From assembly GCA_903902855.1 (NCBI GenBank), contig CAIUWK010000063.1:1-64000 (forward strand): 64,000 nt of DNA, read 5' to 3'. The notes under the pieces were generated by a model. That model was given only the letters and a program-made list of their open reading frames with translations. It had not been told where the DNA came from and ran no database searches. A program made the position numbers and the translations under genes. Below are positions 19,426-29,462 of the stretch, one piece after another. The first letter of the stretch is position 1. Each line of letters opens with the position of its first letter. Origin of the DNA: an uncultured Geobacter sp. Lineage in GTDB: Bacteria; Desulfobacterota; Desulfuromonadia; Geobacterales; CAIOGM01.

Positions 19426-20151
19426 CTATGTCGTCAGCCCGGATTCGGGTCCGGTGAGCGGGTAGACGTAGCCGATCCCCCGCACCGATTTGATCCGCTC
19501 CGTGCCGTCGGATGTGGAACCCAGTTTCCGGCGCAGATTGCTCATATGCACATCGATGCTCCGGTCGTTGTAGCTGAGCTGACGACCATGGGCCGCCATG
19601 AGCAGCTCTTCCCGGGGGACAACCGTCCCGGCCCGCTGGAGTAACACCTTCAGGAGGGCAAATTCTGCCGAGGTCAGATCGATCAAGGTTCCTGCGCAGC
19701 GGACGGTTCTCGGGCGGACAACCATCTGGACATCATCGACAATGAGTAGTTCGGGTTCAGGCTCGGACGGCGTCGTTGTCAGACGTCGTTGTATCGCCCT
19801 GATCCGGGCCAGCAGTTCCCGGTGGTTGAACGGTTTGGGGAGATAGTCATCGGCACCCATCTCCAGACCGAGAATCCGGTCTATCTCTTCACCCCGGGCG
19901 GTGAGCATGAGTACCGGCACCGCAGATCCCGCACGAACCCGACGCAACACCTCGAAGCCGTTGAGAGCGGGGAGCATGACATCCAGCACCACCAGGTCGT
20001 ATCCCCCTGCCAACGCCTGTTGCGCTCCGGACTCGCCATCATGCACCGCCTCCACACAATACCCTTCCGTGGAGAGGTACTCTTGCAAGAGGTCGCACAG
20101 TTCCCAGTCATCGTCGATCAGTAAAATTCGCTGTTTTATCTCTCCCATCAC
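19426..20151 (-). CDS. OmpR/CpxR-family response regulator
   Basis: ILLIDDDWELCDLLQEYLSTEG; DLVVLDVMLPALNGFEVLR; KPFNHRELLARIRAI; winged-helix YNDRSIDVHMSNLRRKLG...IKSVRGIGYVY. Confidence 0.95.
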   Translation of the reverse strand: MMGEIKQRILLIDDDWELCDLLQEYLSTEGYCVEAVHDGESGAQQALAGGYDLVVLDVMLPALNGFEVLRRVRAGSAVPVLMLTARGEEIDRILGLEMGADDYLPKPFNHRELLARIRAIQRRLTTTPSEPEPELLIVDDVQMVVRPRTVRCAGTLIDLTSAEFALLKVLLQRAGTVVPREELLMAAHGRQLSYNDRSIDVHMSNLRRKLGSTSDGTERIKSVRGIGYVYPLTGPESGLTT

Positions 20152-20191
20152 TCCCTCCTTGTGAATTTGCCACTATACCCGAATCAACGGC

Positions 20192-20315
20192 GTTAATATT
20201 GTTAAGAATTGTAAGGTAATTATTCCCCAGGATAAATGAGTTCCCCGTCGCTCTCCTTACAATTCCCTGCAAAATTTGAGGCATATTTACCTTTTTTGTG
20301 TTACATATCTGTTAC
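20192..20315. promoter_or_regulatory. Candidate operator region between the two-component operon and a divergent small-protein gene
   Basis: Spaced repeats GTTAA(20192)/GTTAA(20201)/GTAAG(20211); perfect 10-bp inverted repeat GAATTGTAAG (20206-20215) / CTTACAATTC (20256-20265); GTTAC-N6-GTTAC at 20300-20315. Confidence 0.5.
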
Positions 20316-20343
20316 GAAAAAAACGCATACGCGGGAGCGACCG

Positions 20344-20556
20344 ATGGAAAGAGCAACTCTACCCCACCGGACGGCACTTCTCGGGAAGAAGTGCCCGTCG
20401 ACGACAGTAACCTATCCGGATCTTCCGGAGGATGACATCAGCTTCCGGTCATTCAATCTTTACATGTTCAGAGCCACCTTCGCCACCCTCCCCATGATCC
20501 TGGTGCTCTTGGCTGCGGTGGTCGCCATCATCCTCATCGACTACTGTTTCCGGTGA
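20344..20556 (+). CDS. 70-aa small membrane protein, divergent from the two-component system
   Basis: ATG 20344; C-terminal hydrophobic helix TFATLPMILVLLAAVVAIILIDYCFR. Confidence 0.55.
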   Translation: MERATLPHRTALLGKKCPSTTVTYPDLPEDDISFRSFNLYMFRATFATLPMILVLLAAVVAIILIDYCFR

Positions 20557-20715
20557 TCAGCAAGAGAATCAGGTGAGAGGTAACAATTTACGTAACTTTG
20601 CTCGGAAGCGTCGGAGCCGTAATTGTACTCTTTGCACTGTATGTTGAATTTGGTAAAATGTCCCGGAAGAAAGAGCCGGTAGAGTTAGTCGAATTTAAGT
20701 AGGCATGTCCATCCC

Positions 20716-21927
20716 ATGGAAGATACCAGTTCGGGAAATAGTCCTGTGAGCATCGGGGTGATGCTGGCACGGGAGAAACGTTTTGAAGAGGCGGAGGCCG
20801 CGTTTCGCCGGGAGATTGAGCTGCATCCCGACTCCCCGGCAGCCTGGTCCAATCTGGCGGTGCTGCAGATTTCCCTGAAGCAGGAGTCCTGCGCGGAGCT
20901 GAGCTGTCGCAGGGCCATGGAGCTGGACCCTGATTTCAAGAATACGTATCTCAATCTCAGTTACCTCCTGTTGCGTCAGGGGCGTTATGAAGAGGGGTGG
21001 CGCTGCCTTGAGGAGCGAAACATTCACCTCGCTCTGGAAAAAAGTCTCCCCTGTCCTCGCTGGCGAGGGGAATCGCTGAAGGGGAGTTCCCTGCTCATGG
21101 GGTTCGAGGAGGGGTACGGCGACATGATCCAATTCTGTCGTTACGCGGCGGTGTTGAAGCAGCAGGGGGTGGCAAAAATCACCCTGATCTGTCAGCCATC
21201 CCTGAAAACCCTCCTGGCATCCATGAAGGAGTTTGATGAGCTCTTTGCCTGCGACGAGATTCTCCCCCCCCGGCTCTTCGATTACTGGACCATGCCGGTG
21301 GCTCTGCCGCACCATTGCCGGACTCTGATAGATTCCATTCCCGCCTGCATCCCCTATCTCCACGCCGACAAGACTCTGGTTGAAAAGTGGTCCTCCTTGC
21401 TGGCGGAAGAATGCCTTCCCACCGATTTCCGGGTCGGTCTGGTCTGGAAAGGGAATCCTTTGCACGACAATGATGAAGAGCGATCTCTCCCCGGTTTGAA
21501 GACGCTGGAACCGTTGGGAACGATTACCGGGGTCCGTTTTTTCAGCCTGCAAAAAGGTGCCGGTGAGGAAGAAGCGGCAGCTCCGCCGGCGGAGCTGCCG
21601 ATGGTGAACCTGGGACCGATGATTGCTGACTTCGCCGATTCCGCGGCCATCGTGGCTAACATGGATTTAATCATCTCCGTGGATACGGCCATGGTCCACC
21701 TTGCCGGGGCTCTGGGCACGAGCTGTTTCGTCCTTCTCTCCGATTTCAAGACTGACTGGCGCTGGCTGGCCGGTCGGGACGATTCGCCCTGGTATCCCGG
21801 CGTGCTGCGTCTCTTCCGTCAGCGGCGGACGGGAGACTGGGGCTCAGTGGCGGATGACGTTGGAGCGGCAGTGCGACTTCTCCTTGAACGGACCCCCCTT
21901 ACAAATACTTACAGAGTATCTGATTGA
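20716..21927 (+). CDS. TPR-repeat protein with C-terminal GT9/OGT-like glycosyltransferase fold
   Basis: TPR motifs (EEAEAAFRREIELHPDSPAAWSNLAVLQ...); C-terminal ANMDLIISVDTAMVHLAGALGTSCFVLL signature. Confidence 0.75.
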   Translation: MEDTSSGNSPVSIGVMLAREKRFEEAEAAFRREIELHPDSPAAWSNLAVLQISLKQESCAELSCRRAMELDPDFKNTYLNLSYLLLRQGRYEEGWRCLEERNIHLALEKSLPCPRWRGESLKGSSLLMGFEEGYGDMIQFCRYAAVLKQQGVAKITLICQPSLKTLLASMKEFDELFACDEILPPRLFDYWTMPVALPHHCRTLIDSIPACIPYLHADKTLVEKWSSLLAEECLPTDFRVGLVWKGNPLHDNDEERSLPGLKTLEPLGTITGVRFFSLQKGAGEEEAAAPPAELPMVNLGPMIADFADSAAIVANMDLIISVDTAMVHLAGALGTSCFVLLSDFKTDWRWLAGRDDSPWYPGVLRLFRQRRTGDWGSVADDVGAAVRLLLERTPLTNTYRVSD

Positions 21928-22009
21928 TAATATGGGAATAGTACCGATATACTTCAGTAGAAGCGTTACGTCAGGTAATTCTGTTCAGATAGCCGCAAGG
22001 AGGTTCGTC

Positions 22010-22594
22010 ATGGTAAGTTCCGTAAGCAGCAGTAGCAGTGGGATGAGTGCCGCAGCTTTGAAAAAGATGCAGGATGAGATGTTCAAGAAAGCCGATGCCA
22101 ATAATGACGGCAGCATCAGTAAAGACGAGCTGACCCAGGTGGTTCAGGCAAAAGATAACAAGAACGGGCCCTCTGCGGATGATGTCATGACGAAGATGGA
22201 TACCAACAAGGACGGCAGCATCAGCAGACTTGAGTCCGACGCCGGAATTGCCAAGGTTGCCCAGGAGATGCAGGCGCAACAGGGAAAGGCCTCCTCCGGA
22301 GGCGCCCCGCCATCCGGAGGCGCCCCGCCATCCGGTGGCGCTCCTCCGGGAGGTGGCGGAGGCGGAACAGCCGGTGCCAGCAGTACCAAGAGCTACGACA
22401 AGAAAGACACCAACAAGGACGGGACCGTCAGCGACATGGAAGAGCTTCTCTACAATCTGAAGCACCCTGAAGCGGCAGCCACCTCCAAGACGAGCAGTGC
22501 CGCTGAAAGCGAAGCAGCCAAATCGTACACCGCGCAGACGACGGCAGCCACGGACGCGACCGCCGCAGGGTCAGAGTTCAACATCTCCCTCTAG
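22010..22594 (+). CDS. EF-hand calcium-binding protein with an SGGAPP repeat linker
   Basis: Three canonical loops DANNDGSISKDE, DTNKDGSISRLE, DTNKDGTVSDME; (SGGAPP)x3; AAGGAGG ribosome-binding site. Confidence 0.85.
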   Translation: MVSSVSSSSSGMSAAALKKMQDEMFKKADANNDGSISKDELTQVVQAKDNKNGPSADDVMTKMDTNKDGSISRLESDAGIAKVAQEMQAQQGKASSGGAPPSGGAPPSGGAPPGGGGGGTAGASSTKSYDKKDTNKDGTVSDMEELLYNLKHPEAAATSKTSSAAESEAAKSYTAQTTAATDATAAGSEFNISL

Positions 22595-22624
22595 CTGGAC
22601 TCCCCTTCACGTTGCAGCCGAATC

Positions 22625-22660
22625 AGAGCGGCTCGTCGAAACCTTTCGACGAGCCGCTCT
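22625..22660. terminator. 16-bp perfect hairpin downstream of the EF-hand gene
   Basis: AGAGCGGCTCGTCGAA-acct-TTCGACGAGCCGCTCT; weak T-tract. Confidence 0.55.
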
Positions 22661-22884
22661 CTGTTGAAGTTATCCATATGACTGCATGAACCGCACAGTA
22701 AAGAAGAAAGAGTATGTTGAATAAAGTACTTTGGACGCTGGTTCAAGTAAGCCGCTATCGCGGCAGTAAAAACCTCCGAAGATTCCCCCGAAGTCCTCTC
22801 CGCTCGACATAATTTCTTTCATACCAGCCGGTCAATCACGTATTTCTTCTTTCGCTGTTACCACACATCGAAAGGAGAAGAATT

Positions 22885-22998
22885 ATGATGAGCGACTGGT
22901 ACGAAAGATCTACGAAAGCACTCCAACTGGCAGGAATGGCGGACAGTTCCGGGGCTGCCTACACCCGCATGGTACGCCAGTTGGCGGATAAGAAATGA
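22885..22998 (+). pseudogene. Truncated tyrosine recombinase/integrase N-terminus (37 aa)
   Basis: MMSDWYERSTKALQLAGMADSSGAAYTRMVRQLADKK* resembles the SAM-like core-binding start of integrases; AAAGGAGA ribosome-binding site present; catalytic domain absent. Confidence 0.55.
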
Positions 22999-23079
22999 TA
23001 TTGACGATCTGTTTGGTAATGGGTATTATCGTAACCATATTTATTCTTTAAGATTACGATAGTAGCCAATAGGTGCTTT

Positions 23080-23418
23080 ATGGCGTCTCCTGTAAACCGA
23101 ACATACCTCCGGCCGACCCGCGATGCAGCAGAGCTGTTGGGCAAACTTGTGCGGCTGGGGAGGAAAGAGCGTAAGATGACCGGGGAAGAGTTGGCAGGGC
23201 GAGCAGGTATTTCCAGAAGAACCTTGCACAAAATCGAACATGGTGACTTGAAATGCGAAATAGGCTTGGTGTTCGAGGTCGCCAACCTGGTCGGTGTCAG
23301 CCTTTTCGGCGATGAAGGGAATGCGAACCTCTCCAGAAACATCTACCGGCTTGACGATAAACTGGCCTTACTCCCTCAAACGGTTCGAAACATAGTGAAG
23401 GTTGACGATGAATTCTGA
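23080..23418 (+). CDS. HipB-like XRE-family antitoxin
   Basis: HTH EELAGRAGISRRTLHKIEHGDLKCEIGLVFEVANLVGVSLF; overlaps a HipA gene. Confidence 0.85.
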   Translation: MASPVNRTYLRPTRDAAELLGKLVRLGRKERKMTGEELAGRAGISRRTLHKIEHGDLKCEIGLVFEVANLVGVSLFGDEGNANLSRNIYRLDDKLALLPQTVRNIVKVDDEF

Positions 23419-24700
23419 TTACTCGGAAGCGTTTGTCTGGATCTGGCTCCCTGAAAAAACAGAACCGGTGGTGGCAGGGAAGCTTACGGCTGTCGGACCG
23501 ACGTACGTCTTCAATTATGGTAAAAGCTATTTGCGCAGAGATAATGCCATCGCGATTTACGATGTTGAATTACCGCTCCGCCAGGGGCATATTCCACTGC
23601 TTCCGGGCCTCAACATGCCGGGTTGTTTGCGTGATGCGGCTCCTGATGCCTGGGGACGCAGGGTGATATTGAATAAAAAATTCGGGAGTAAAGGAAACGG
23701 CATCGACCCGGCACTCCTGGATGAACTCAGTTACCTTGTTGAATCCGGGTCCGACAGGATTGGAGCTCTTGATTTTCAGCTTTCACCGACAGAGTATGAA
23801 CCACGGTATGCTTCCGGAGCTCCACTTGAAGAGTTGATTGAGGCAACTGAACGTGTGGAAAAGGGGATACCGCTCCCCCCGGAGTTGGCCCAGGCCCTTC
23901 AGCATGGCACATCCATTGGTGGTGCGCGGCCCAAAGCCCTCATTGAAAGCGATGCCCGGAAATACATCGCGAAATTTTCAACCTCCACCGACCTCTACTC
24001 AGTTGTCAAGGCGGAGTTTGTGGCCATGAGGCTGGCTCTCCTGGCCGGACTTAATGTTGCGCCGGTACTGTTGACAGGCGCCGCCGGCAAGGATGTCCTG
24101 CTGGTCGAGCGATTCGACAGGATACCAACTGCCGACGGGTGGCGGCGCAGGAGTCTGGTGTCCGCATTGACGCTCTTGGCCCTGGACGAAATGATGGCTC
24201 GCTATGCCAGCTACGAGACCCTGGCTGAAATTGTCCGTGCCGGGTTCCGGAATGCACCGGTGACGTTGCGTGAACTATTTTCCCGCATCGTGTTCAATAT
24301 TCTTGTGGGCAATACCGACGACCACGCCCGCAATCATGCGGCGTTCTGGGATGGGGAGATGCTGACCCTGACCCCGGCATACGACATCTGCCCGCAGAGT
24401 CGTCATGGGCGGATTGCCTCCCAGGCGATGCTGATCACGGGAACTGACCGATCAAGCCGTATTGCAACCTGCATTGCTTCTGCCCCTCATTTTCTCCTGT
24501 CGCCGGAGGATGCCGTCGACCTTATCGTAAAGCAGGTAGTATGCATCGATCAGAATTGGTCGGCACTTTGCGACGAGGCAGCTTTGAGCGAGGTAGACCG
24601 GAATCTGCTCTGGGGAAATCAGATACTGAATCCATATATTTTCGAAGGGGTTGAGTCAGGCCCTTTGAACGAACTCGCCAAACTGTATGGACGAGGATGA
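23408..24700 (+). CDS. HipA-like serine/threonine kinase toxin
   Basis: GTSIGGARPKALIE; KAEFVAMRLALLAGLNV; FNILVGNTDDHARNHAAFWD; LTPAYDICPQSR. Confidence 0.92.
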   Translation: MNSDYSEAFVWIWLPEKTEPVVAGKLTAVGPTYVFNYGKSYLRRDNAIAIYDVELPLRQGHIPLLPGLNMPGCLRDAAPDAWGRRVILNKKFGSKGNGIDPALLDELSYLVESGSDRIGALDFQLSPTEYEPRYASGAPLEELIEATERVEKGIPLPPELAQALQHGTSIGGARPKALIESDARKYIAKFSTSTDLYSVVKAEFVAMRLALLAGLNVAPVLLTGAAGKDVLLVERFDRIPTADGWRRRSLVSALTLLALDEMMARYASYETLAEIVRAGFRNAPVTLRELFSRIVFNILVGNTDDHARNHAAFWDGEMLTLTPAYDICPQSRHGRIASQAMLITGTDRSSRIATCIASAPHFLLSPEDAVDLIVKQVVCIDQNWSALCDEAALSEVDRNLLWGNQILNPYIFEGVESGPLNELAKLYGRG

Positions 24701-24855
24701 GGATCTCCTCTCATAATGAACAGCAAAGAAAGGGTACCAAGGTTTTTACGTGATATGGTATTACATTTAAAATCATATCGTTCGGGATGACAGATCCTCT
24801 CATCCGCAGGTTGAAGTTGTTCTTCTCCGTTTTACATGGCGAATGATGTGGAAGT

Positions 24856-27800
24856 TTGAACCAAAAAGTGGAGTTGGTCATGTTGAGCGAAGAGTTGGCA
24901 ACATACGGTAAAGATTTTGAATCCTATTTGACGACTTCGAACAATATTGCCGTCGTACAACTGGATTCGGAACTCACTATCCTGGAATGCAATCCCGGGT
25001 TCCTGCGGCTCTTCGGACCACGGCAGAATCCCATAGGCGAAACATTGACCGGTTATATTGAACTGGACGCTGTCGGCCTTACGTTCGGAGAAGCAGTCAG
25101 GCTGCCGCTGAACCGAAACTCAGGTGGGGCCGGCATAATCCATTGCCGATTCATAAAGAAAGAAGATGGCTATACGCTTCTCGGCGAGAGAGCGGTTCCG
25201 ACAGAGAACCGTCTCCTTGACCAGATAGGTTATAAGCAAGAAGAAATCATCGAAAAGACGGAGCTCAAACTGATTCAGAGCGAAAACAGGTTCAATACGC
25301 TCTTGAATAAGATCCCTATTCCGCTTTCCATATCCGATAGTGAGAATAGCATTATTTTTCAAAACAAGGCATTTACCGACACGTTCGGCTATATACTGGA
25401 GGAAATTCCCACCATTACCGCCTGGCTGGAAAAAGCATACCCGGATGAAGAGTATCGATACAGCAGAGCCGCGGCATGGAAAGAAGCTGTGGATAGTGCC
25501 CATGAGAAGAGGTCACCTGTAATAACTCCCTCTGACTATACTATTACCTGTAAAGATGGGACAATTCGATCAGTCTCGATTTCCGGAACCTCTCTGGGGA
25601 ACGGCCAGTTGCTTATCATGTTCGTAGACATTACTGCTCGCGCCGAGATGGAAAAAGCACAGGTACTGGCCAAAGATGCCGCCGAATCCGCCAACCGGGC
25701 CAAGAGTGATTTCCTGGCCAACATGGGTCACGAAATCCGGACCCCCATGAACGCCATCATCGGTCTGGGTCGGCTGGCGCTCCTGACTGATCTCACAGAG
25801 AAACAGCGGGACTATCTGGAAAAGATCGAATCCTCCTCCGAGACGCTCCTGCACCTCATTGACGACCTCCTGGACCTCTCCAAGGTAGAAGCCGGCAAGC
25901 TGACCCTGGAGAACATCAATTTCTCCCTCGCCGCCTGTCTGACTACCGTGCAGGGCGTCATTCAGGTGAAGGCGGTGGAACAAGGGCTTGATTTCCGGAT
26001 CAGCGTCGCCTCTGAGGTTCCGGCAGAGGTGATCGGCGACCCTCTTCGGCTCAGCCAGATTCTGATCAACCTGCTGGGAAACGCCGTAAAATTCACCGAC
26101 CAGGGAGAAGTTTCCCTGGAAGTGACTGCCACGCTCACCGATGCCGACGAACCGGCACTGGTCACCTGCACCGTCCGGGATACCGGCATCGGCATGACTG
26201 CCGCCCAGAGGGCAAACATTTTCCACCCTTTCACGCAGGCGGACTGCTCCACCACCCGCCGCTACGGCGGCACCGGTCTGGGCCTCAGCATCTCCCGGCG
26301 GCTGGTAGAGCTGATGGGGGGAGAGATCGGGGTGGAGAGCGAACCGGGCCGCGGGAGCGCCTTCACGTTTACCATCCCCCTGGGCCGGGGGACCGAGCCG
26401 GTTGAGACGGCACAGCCTCTCGACCCGGCCCTCGTCTCGGCGGCCTTGAGAGGACGTCGGGTGCTCATTGTGGAGGATAACAGCGTCAACCAACTGGTGG
26501 TGCGGGAGCTGTTGCAACAGGTTGGCATGGTGGTTACCGTGGCCGGTGATGGTCGGGAAGCGGTGGCCGTTGCGACCGAGTTCGGGGTGCAGTTCGACCT
26601 TGTCCTCATGGATCTCCAGATGCCGGTAATGGACGGCTACGAGGCGACCCGGCTGATCCGGAAACAGTGGGCGCAAGACCGGCTCCCCATTATCGCCCTG
26701 ACGGCTTATGCCAGCCGGGACGAGCTGGAGCAGTGCCTCAAGAGCGGTATGAACGATCACCTGACCAAGCCGGTACAGCCGGAGCGGCTCTATGCCTGCC
26801 TGATGCAGTGGATCAAAGCCGCCGCCGGGCCGGGTGTTGCACCGGTTCCGTCCCGCGATCACCAGGTGCGCGTAGCTCTGCCGGAACGCCTCCCCGGTTT
26901 GGACCCGATCCTGGGGGTGGCGTTGCTGGCCGGCGATGCGGAGCTCTACCAGCGGCTCGTCATTAATTTTGCCCATGTCGGCCAGGGTCTGGGGCTCAAG
27001 ATCAGGACCGCTCTGGAGGAATCCGACCTGGACCATGTCCGACTCCTGGCGCATACTCTCCGGGGGGCGGCGGGTAATCTTGCCGCGATCGCTCTCCAGA
27101 GTGCCGCCGGAGATCTGGAGAGTGCCTGTGTTCAGGGGGTGGCGGAACAGGCCGGAGTGCTCCTCCCGCTCCTGGAGGCCCGGTTGGCCGAAGTTCTCGC
27201 CACCGCCGCGCACCTTGCCGCACAGGATGCGCCACGGCTACCGGAGGCGCTGCCGCCGCATCCCTTGTCGCTTGCAACAGGTATGGTTCTGGTGGTGGAG
27301 GACAACAGATTCAATCAATTCTTGCTTGAGCAGATTCTTGCTGACTGGGGCCGGCAGTTCACCTTGGCGGAAGATGGCCGGCAGGCGCTGCAGTTCATTG
27401 AGCAGCGGCGTTTTGACCTGATTCTGCTGGATATCCGGATGCCCGGTATCGACGGCATTGAAATCGCCCGCCGGATCAGGCGTCGTGAGCAGGAACGCGC
27501 CGAACCTCCCGTGCCGATCATCGCTCTTACCGCCGATCTGGAATTCGCCACCCGTGATGCCTGTCTCCATGCCGGGATCAACGAAGTGCTGCCGAAACCG
27601 ATTAACCGTGATCAGTTGGCAAGGGCCATTGCCGCTCACCGTGGCAACAGGGGAGAGATGTCACCCGGACGATACCCGCTGCTGAATTCGCAGACCGGCA
27701 AGGGGCTGGGGAACGACCCCAACCGGGTTCTTCGGTACCGGGAACTGCTGGCGCAGGACATTGACGAGGAACTGCACTCACTGCAGAGTGCGCTTGAGCG

Positions 27801-27999
27801 GAGTGACCGCGATCTGCTTTACCGCTCCGCTCACACCCTGAAAGGTCTCTGCGGTCAACTGACAGACCGGGAGCCGCTGGAACTGGCGTCCCGGCTGCAG
27901 CAGCACGCTCCCTCCGCCTCATTCGAACAGTTGGGGGAGGTGGTCGGGCAGTTGCGAATGTTCGGCCTCTCCCAGCTGGTGCAGGAGGAGAGTCCCTGA
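24856..27999 (+). CDS. Hybrid sensor histidine kinase: PAS-PAS-HisKA-HATPase-REC-Hpt-REC-Hpt
   Basis: [29 protein letters not shown]...[19 protein letters not shown]; two receivers ([11 protein letters not shown]..., [11 protein letters not shown]...) and two Hpt His motifs ([22 protein letters not shown]). TTG start uncertain. Confidence 0.9.
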   Translation: MNQKVELVMLSEELATYGKDFESYLTTSNNIAVVQLDSELTILECNPGFLRLFGPRQNPIGETLTGYIELDAVGLTFGEAVRLPLNRNSGGAGIIHCRFIKKEDGYTLLGERAVPTENRLLDQIGYKQEEIIEKTELKLIQSENRFNTLLNKIPIPLSISDSENSIIFQNKAFTDTFGYILEEIPTITAWLEKAYPDEEYRYSRAAAWKEAVDSAHEKRSPVITPSDYTITCKDGTIRSVSISGTSLGNGQLLIMFVDITARAEMEKAQVLAKDAAESANRAKSDFLANMGHEIRTPMNAIIGLGRLALLTDLTEKQRDYLEKIESSSETLLHLIDDLLDLSKVEAGKLTLENINFSLAACLTTVQGVIQVKAVEQGLDFRISVASEVPAEVIGDPLRLSQILINLLGNAVKFTDQGEVSLEVTATLTDADEPALVTCTVRDTGIGMTAAQRANIFHPFTQADCSTTRRYGGTGLGLSISRRLVELMGGEIGVESEPGRGSAFTFTIPLGRGTEPVETAQPLDPALVSAALRGRRVLIVEDNSVNQLVVRELLQQVGMVVTVAGDGREAVAVATEFGVQFDLVLMDLQMPVMDGYEATRLIRKQWAQDRLPIIALTAYASRDELEQCLKSGMNDHLTKPVQPERLYACLMQWIKAAAGPGVAPVPSRDHQVRVALPERLPGLDPILGVALLAGDAELYQRLVINFAHVGQGLGLKIRTALEESDLDHVRLLAHTLRGAAGNLAAIALQSAAGDLESACVQGVAEQAGVLLPLLEARLAEVLATAAHLAAQDAPRLPEALPPHPLSLATGMVLVVEDNRFNQFLLEQILADWGRQFTLAEDGRQALQFIEQRRFDLILLDIRMPGIDGIEIARRIRRREQERAEPPVPIIALTADLEFATRDACLHAGINEVLPKPINRDQLARAIAAHRGNRGEMSPGRYPLLNSQTGKGLGNDPNRVLRYRELLAQDIDEELHSLQSALERSDRDLLYRSAHTLKGLCGQLTDREPLELASRLQQHAPSASFEQLGEVVGQLRMFGLSQLVQEESP

Positions 28000-28090
28000 G
28001 CCGTGGGGCATGGATACAGGAAGCAAATCAATAGAACAGTCTGCGGGGAGCTTTTAACAGGTGGGCGACGGGTCGAAGTTATACGCCGAT

Positions 28091-28558
28091 TCAGAGTTGT
28101 CCGGTCAGGTAGGCCAGCACCTCGGCAGGATGAGTTTCAGCCTTTTTCACCGTGCCCCACTGTTTTATTACGATCCCGTCGGGACCGATGATCACCGTGG
28201 AGCGGATGGTCCCCATACTCTTCTTCCCGTACAGGGTCTTCTCGCCAAAGGCACCGTAGGCCGTCATCATGGCGCAGTCGGGATCAGAGAGGAGGGTAAA
28301 GGGGAGGCCGAAATCGCGGATGAATTTGTCGTGGGATTTGAGGCTGTCCTTGCTCACCCCCAGGACCACCCCGTTCAGGTCGGTGAGGAGCGGGGAGAGG
28401 TCACGAAAGCCGCAGGCCTCCTTGGTGCAGCCGGGGGTGTTGTCGCGGGGGTAGAAATAGATGATGACTGTTTTTCCGGTGTACTCAGCCGGGGTATGTT
28501 TCCTGCCGTCGCTCCCCTCCAGTTCGAAGTGGGGGGCTGCTTTTCCTTCCAGTGACAT
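28091..28558 (-). CDS. bcp: Thioredoxin-dependent peroxiredoxin (Bcp/PrxQ family)
   Basis: VIIYFYPRDNTPGCTKEACGFRD; FTLLSDPD. Confidence 0.92.
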   Translation of the reverse strand: MSLEGKAAPHFELEGSDGRKHTPAEYTGKTVIIYFYPRDNTPGCTKEACGFRDLSPLLTDLNGVVLGVSKDSLKSHDKFIRDFGLPFTLLSDPDCAMMTAYGAFGEKTLYGKKSMGTIRSTVIIGPDGIVIKQWGTVKKAETHPAEVLAYLTGQL

Positions 28559-28576
28559 AAAAACCTCCAAACATAA

Positions 28577-28671
28577 TTTACAGGGATGTACAGGATAGAC
28601 AGGATACAACCTTTGGAAAAAACAAAATCTTTTGATTTTAAAACCTGTCTATCCTGTACATCCCTGTTAAA
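28577..28671. repeat. Inverted-repeat intergenic element, ACAGGGAT/ACAGGAT family (copy 1)
   Basis: tttacagggatgtacaggatagacagg (28577-28603) / cctgtctatcctgtacatccctgttaaa (28644-28671). Confidence 0.9.
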
Positions 28672-28691
28672 TGGTCTTTTTATTCGTTTGT

Positions 28692-29462
28692 TTATCCGAT
28701 CATTGCGTGGAGCACACCGTCGATCTTTTCCACATCCACCTTGGTGTTGAAGCAGGGGCCGAAGGGGCGGTCGTTGAGGACACCGATGACCGGGAGGGGG
28801 TAGCAGTCCTTGATCCCGGAGGTGAGGTCCCGCTCGCAGGCCACCGCCACCACCAGTTTCGGTTTTTTCTCGATGATCACCTTCCTGGCCAGGGTGCCGC
28901 CGGTGGCTACGGAGATGGCGATATGGTACTTCTCCGCCAGCTCTGAAAGCCCCTTGATGTCGCAGCGGCCGCATTTGACGCACTTCTGGATGTCACCGGT
29001 GACCTTGATCTGGCATTCGAAGAGCTGGAGGCAGTGGGGAAGGAGGATCAGTATCCGGTCGGGCCGGACCTTTAGCTTCTGGGAGATCACCAGGCTGTTG
29101 TTCATGGCGATGAACGACTGGCGGATGGTGTCCTTGGAGATGCCGAAGGCCCGCCCCAGGAGCTCGATAACGGGGAGGAGGAACTTGATGACCACGCCGC
29201 GCATGAATCGGGTAAAAAGAAGGTCTTTACCCAATGCCGTGGTGAGCACCAGGAGGAGAGTTCCCAGCAGGGCGATCCCGGAGAGAATCGCCAGGAAAAC
29301 TCCGGCCAGGTTGGGGAGGTCCGGGTGGATGTTGATCAGCCCTTTGGTGGGGACCCAGTAGAGAAGATAAGCGACCCCGATGATGAGGACGCAGGTCAGC
29401 CCCATGAGGGCCACGAAAAGTCGCTTGCGGGGTGTCTCGTTCAGCAAGTTCGGATCGGTCAC
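28692..29462 (-). CDS. DUF116 family membrane protein
   Basis: Two N-terminal TM helices; LLPHCLQLFECQIKVTGDIQKCVKCGRCDIKGLSELAEKY...GVLNDRPFGPCFNTKVD. Confidence 0.85.
   Translation of the reverse strand: MTDPNLLNETPRKRLFVALMGLTCVLIIGVAYLLYWVPTKGLINIHPDLPNLAGVFLAILSGIALLGTLLLVLTTALGKDLLFTRFMRGVVIKFLLPVIELLGRAFGISKDTIRQSFIAMNNSLVISQKLKVRPDRILILLPHCLQLFECQIKVTGDIQKCVKCGRCDIKGLSELAEKYHIAISVATGGTLARKVIIEKKPKLVVAVACERDLTSGIKDCYPLPVIGVLNDRPFGPCFNTKVDVEKIDGVLHAMIG

Noticed and set aside
22296-22350. Tandem repeat GGCGCCCCGCCATCCGGA as a possible regulatory or mobile repeat
   Set aside because: It is in-frame coding sequence for the SGGAPP linker of the EF-hand protein.
22840-22890. Hairpin TTCTTCTTTCG/CGAAAGGAGAAGAA masking the ribosome-binding site of the integrase stub
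   Set aside because: Pairing is imperfect and the downstream gene is a truncated remnant; insufficient support for a regulatory RNA.
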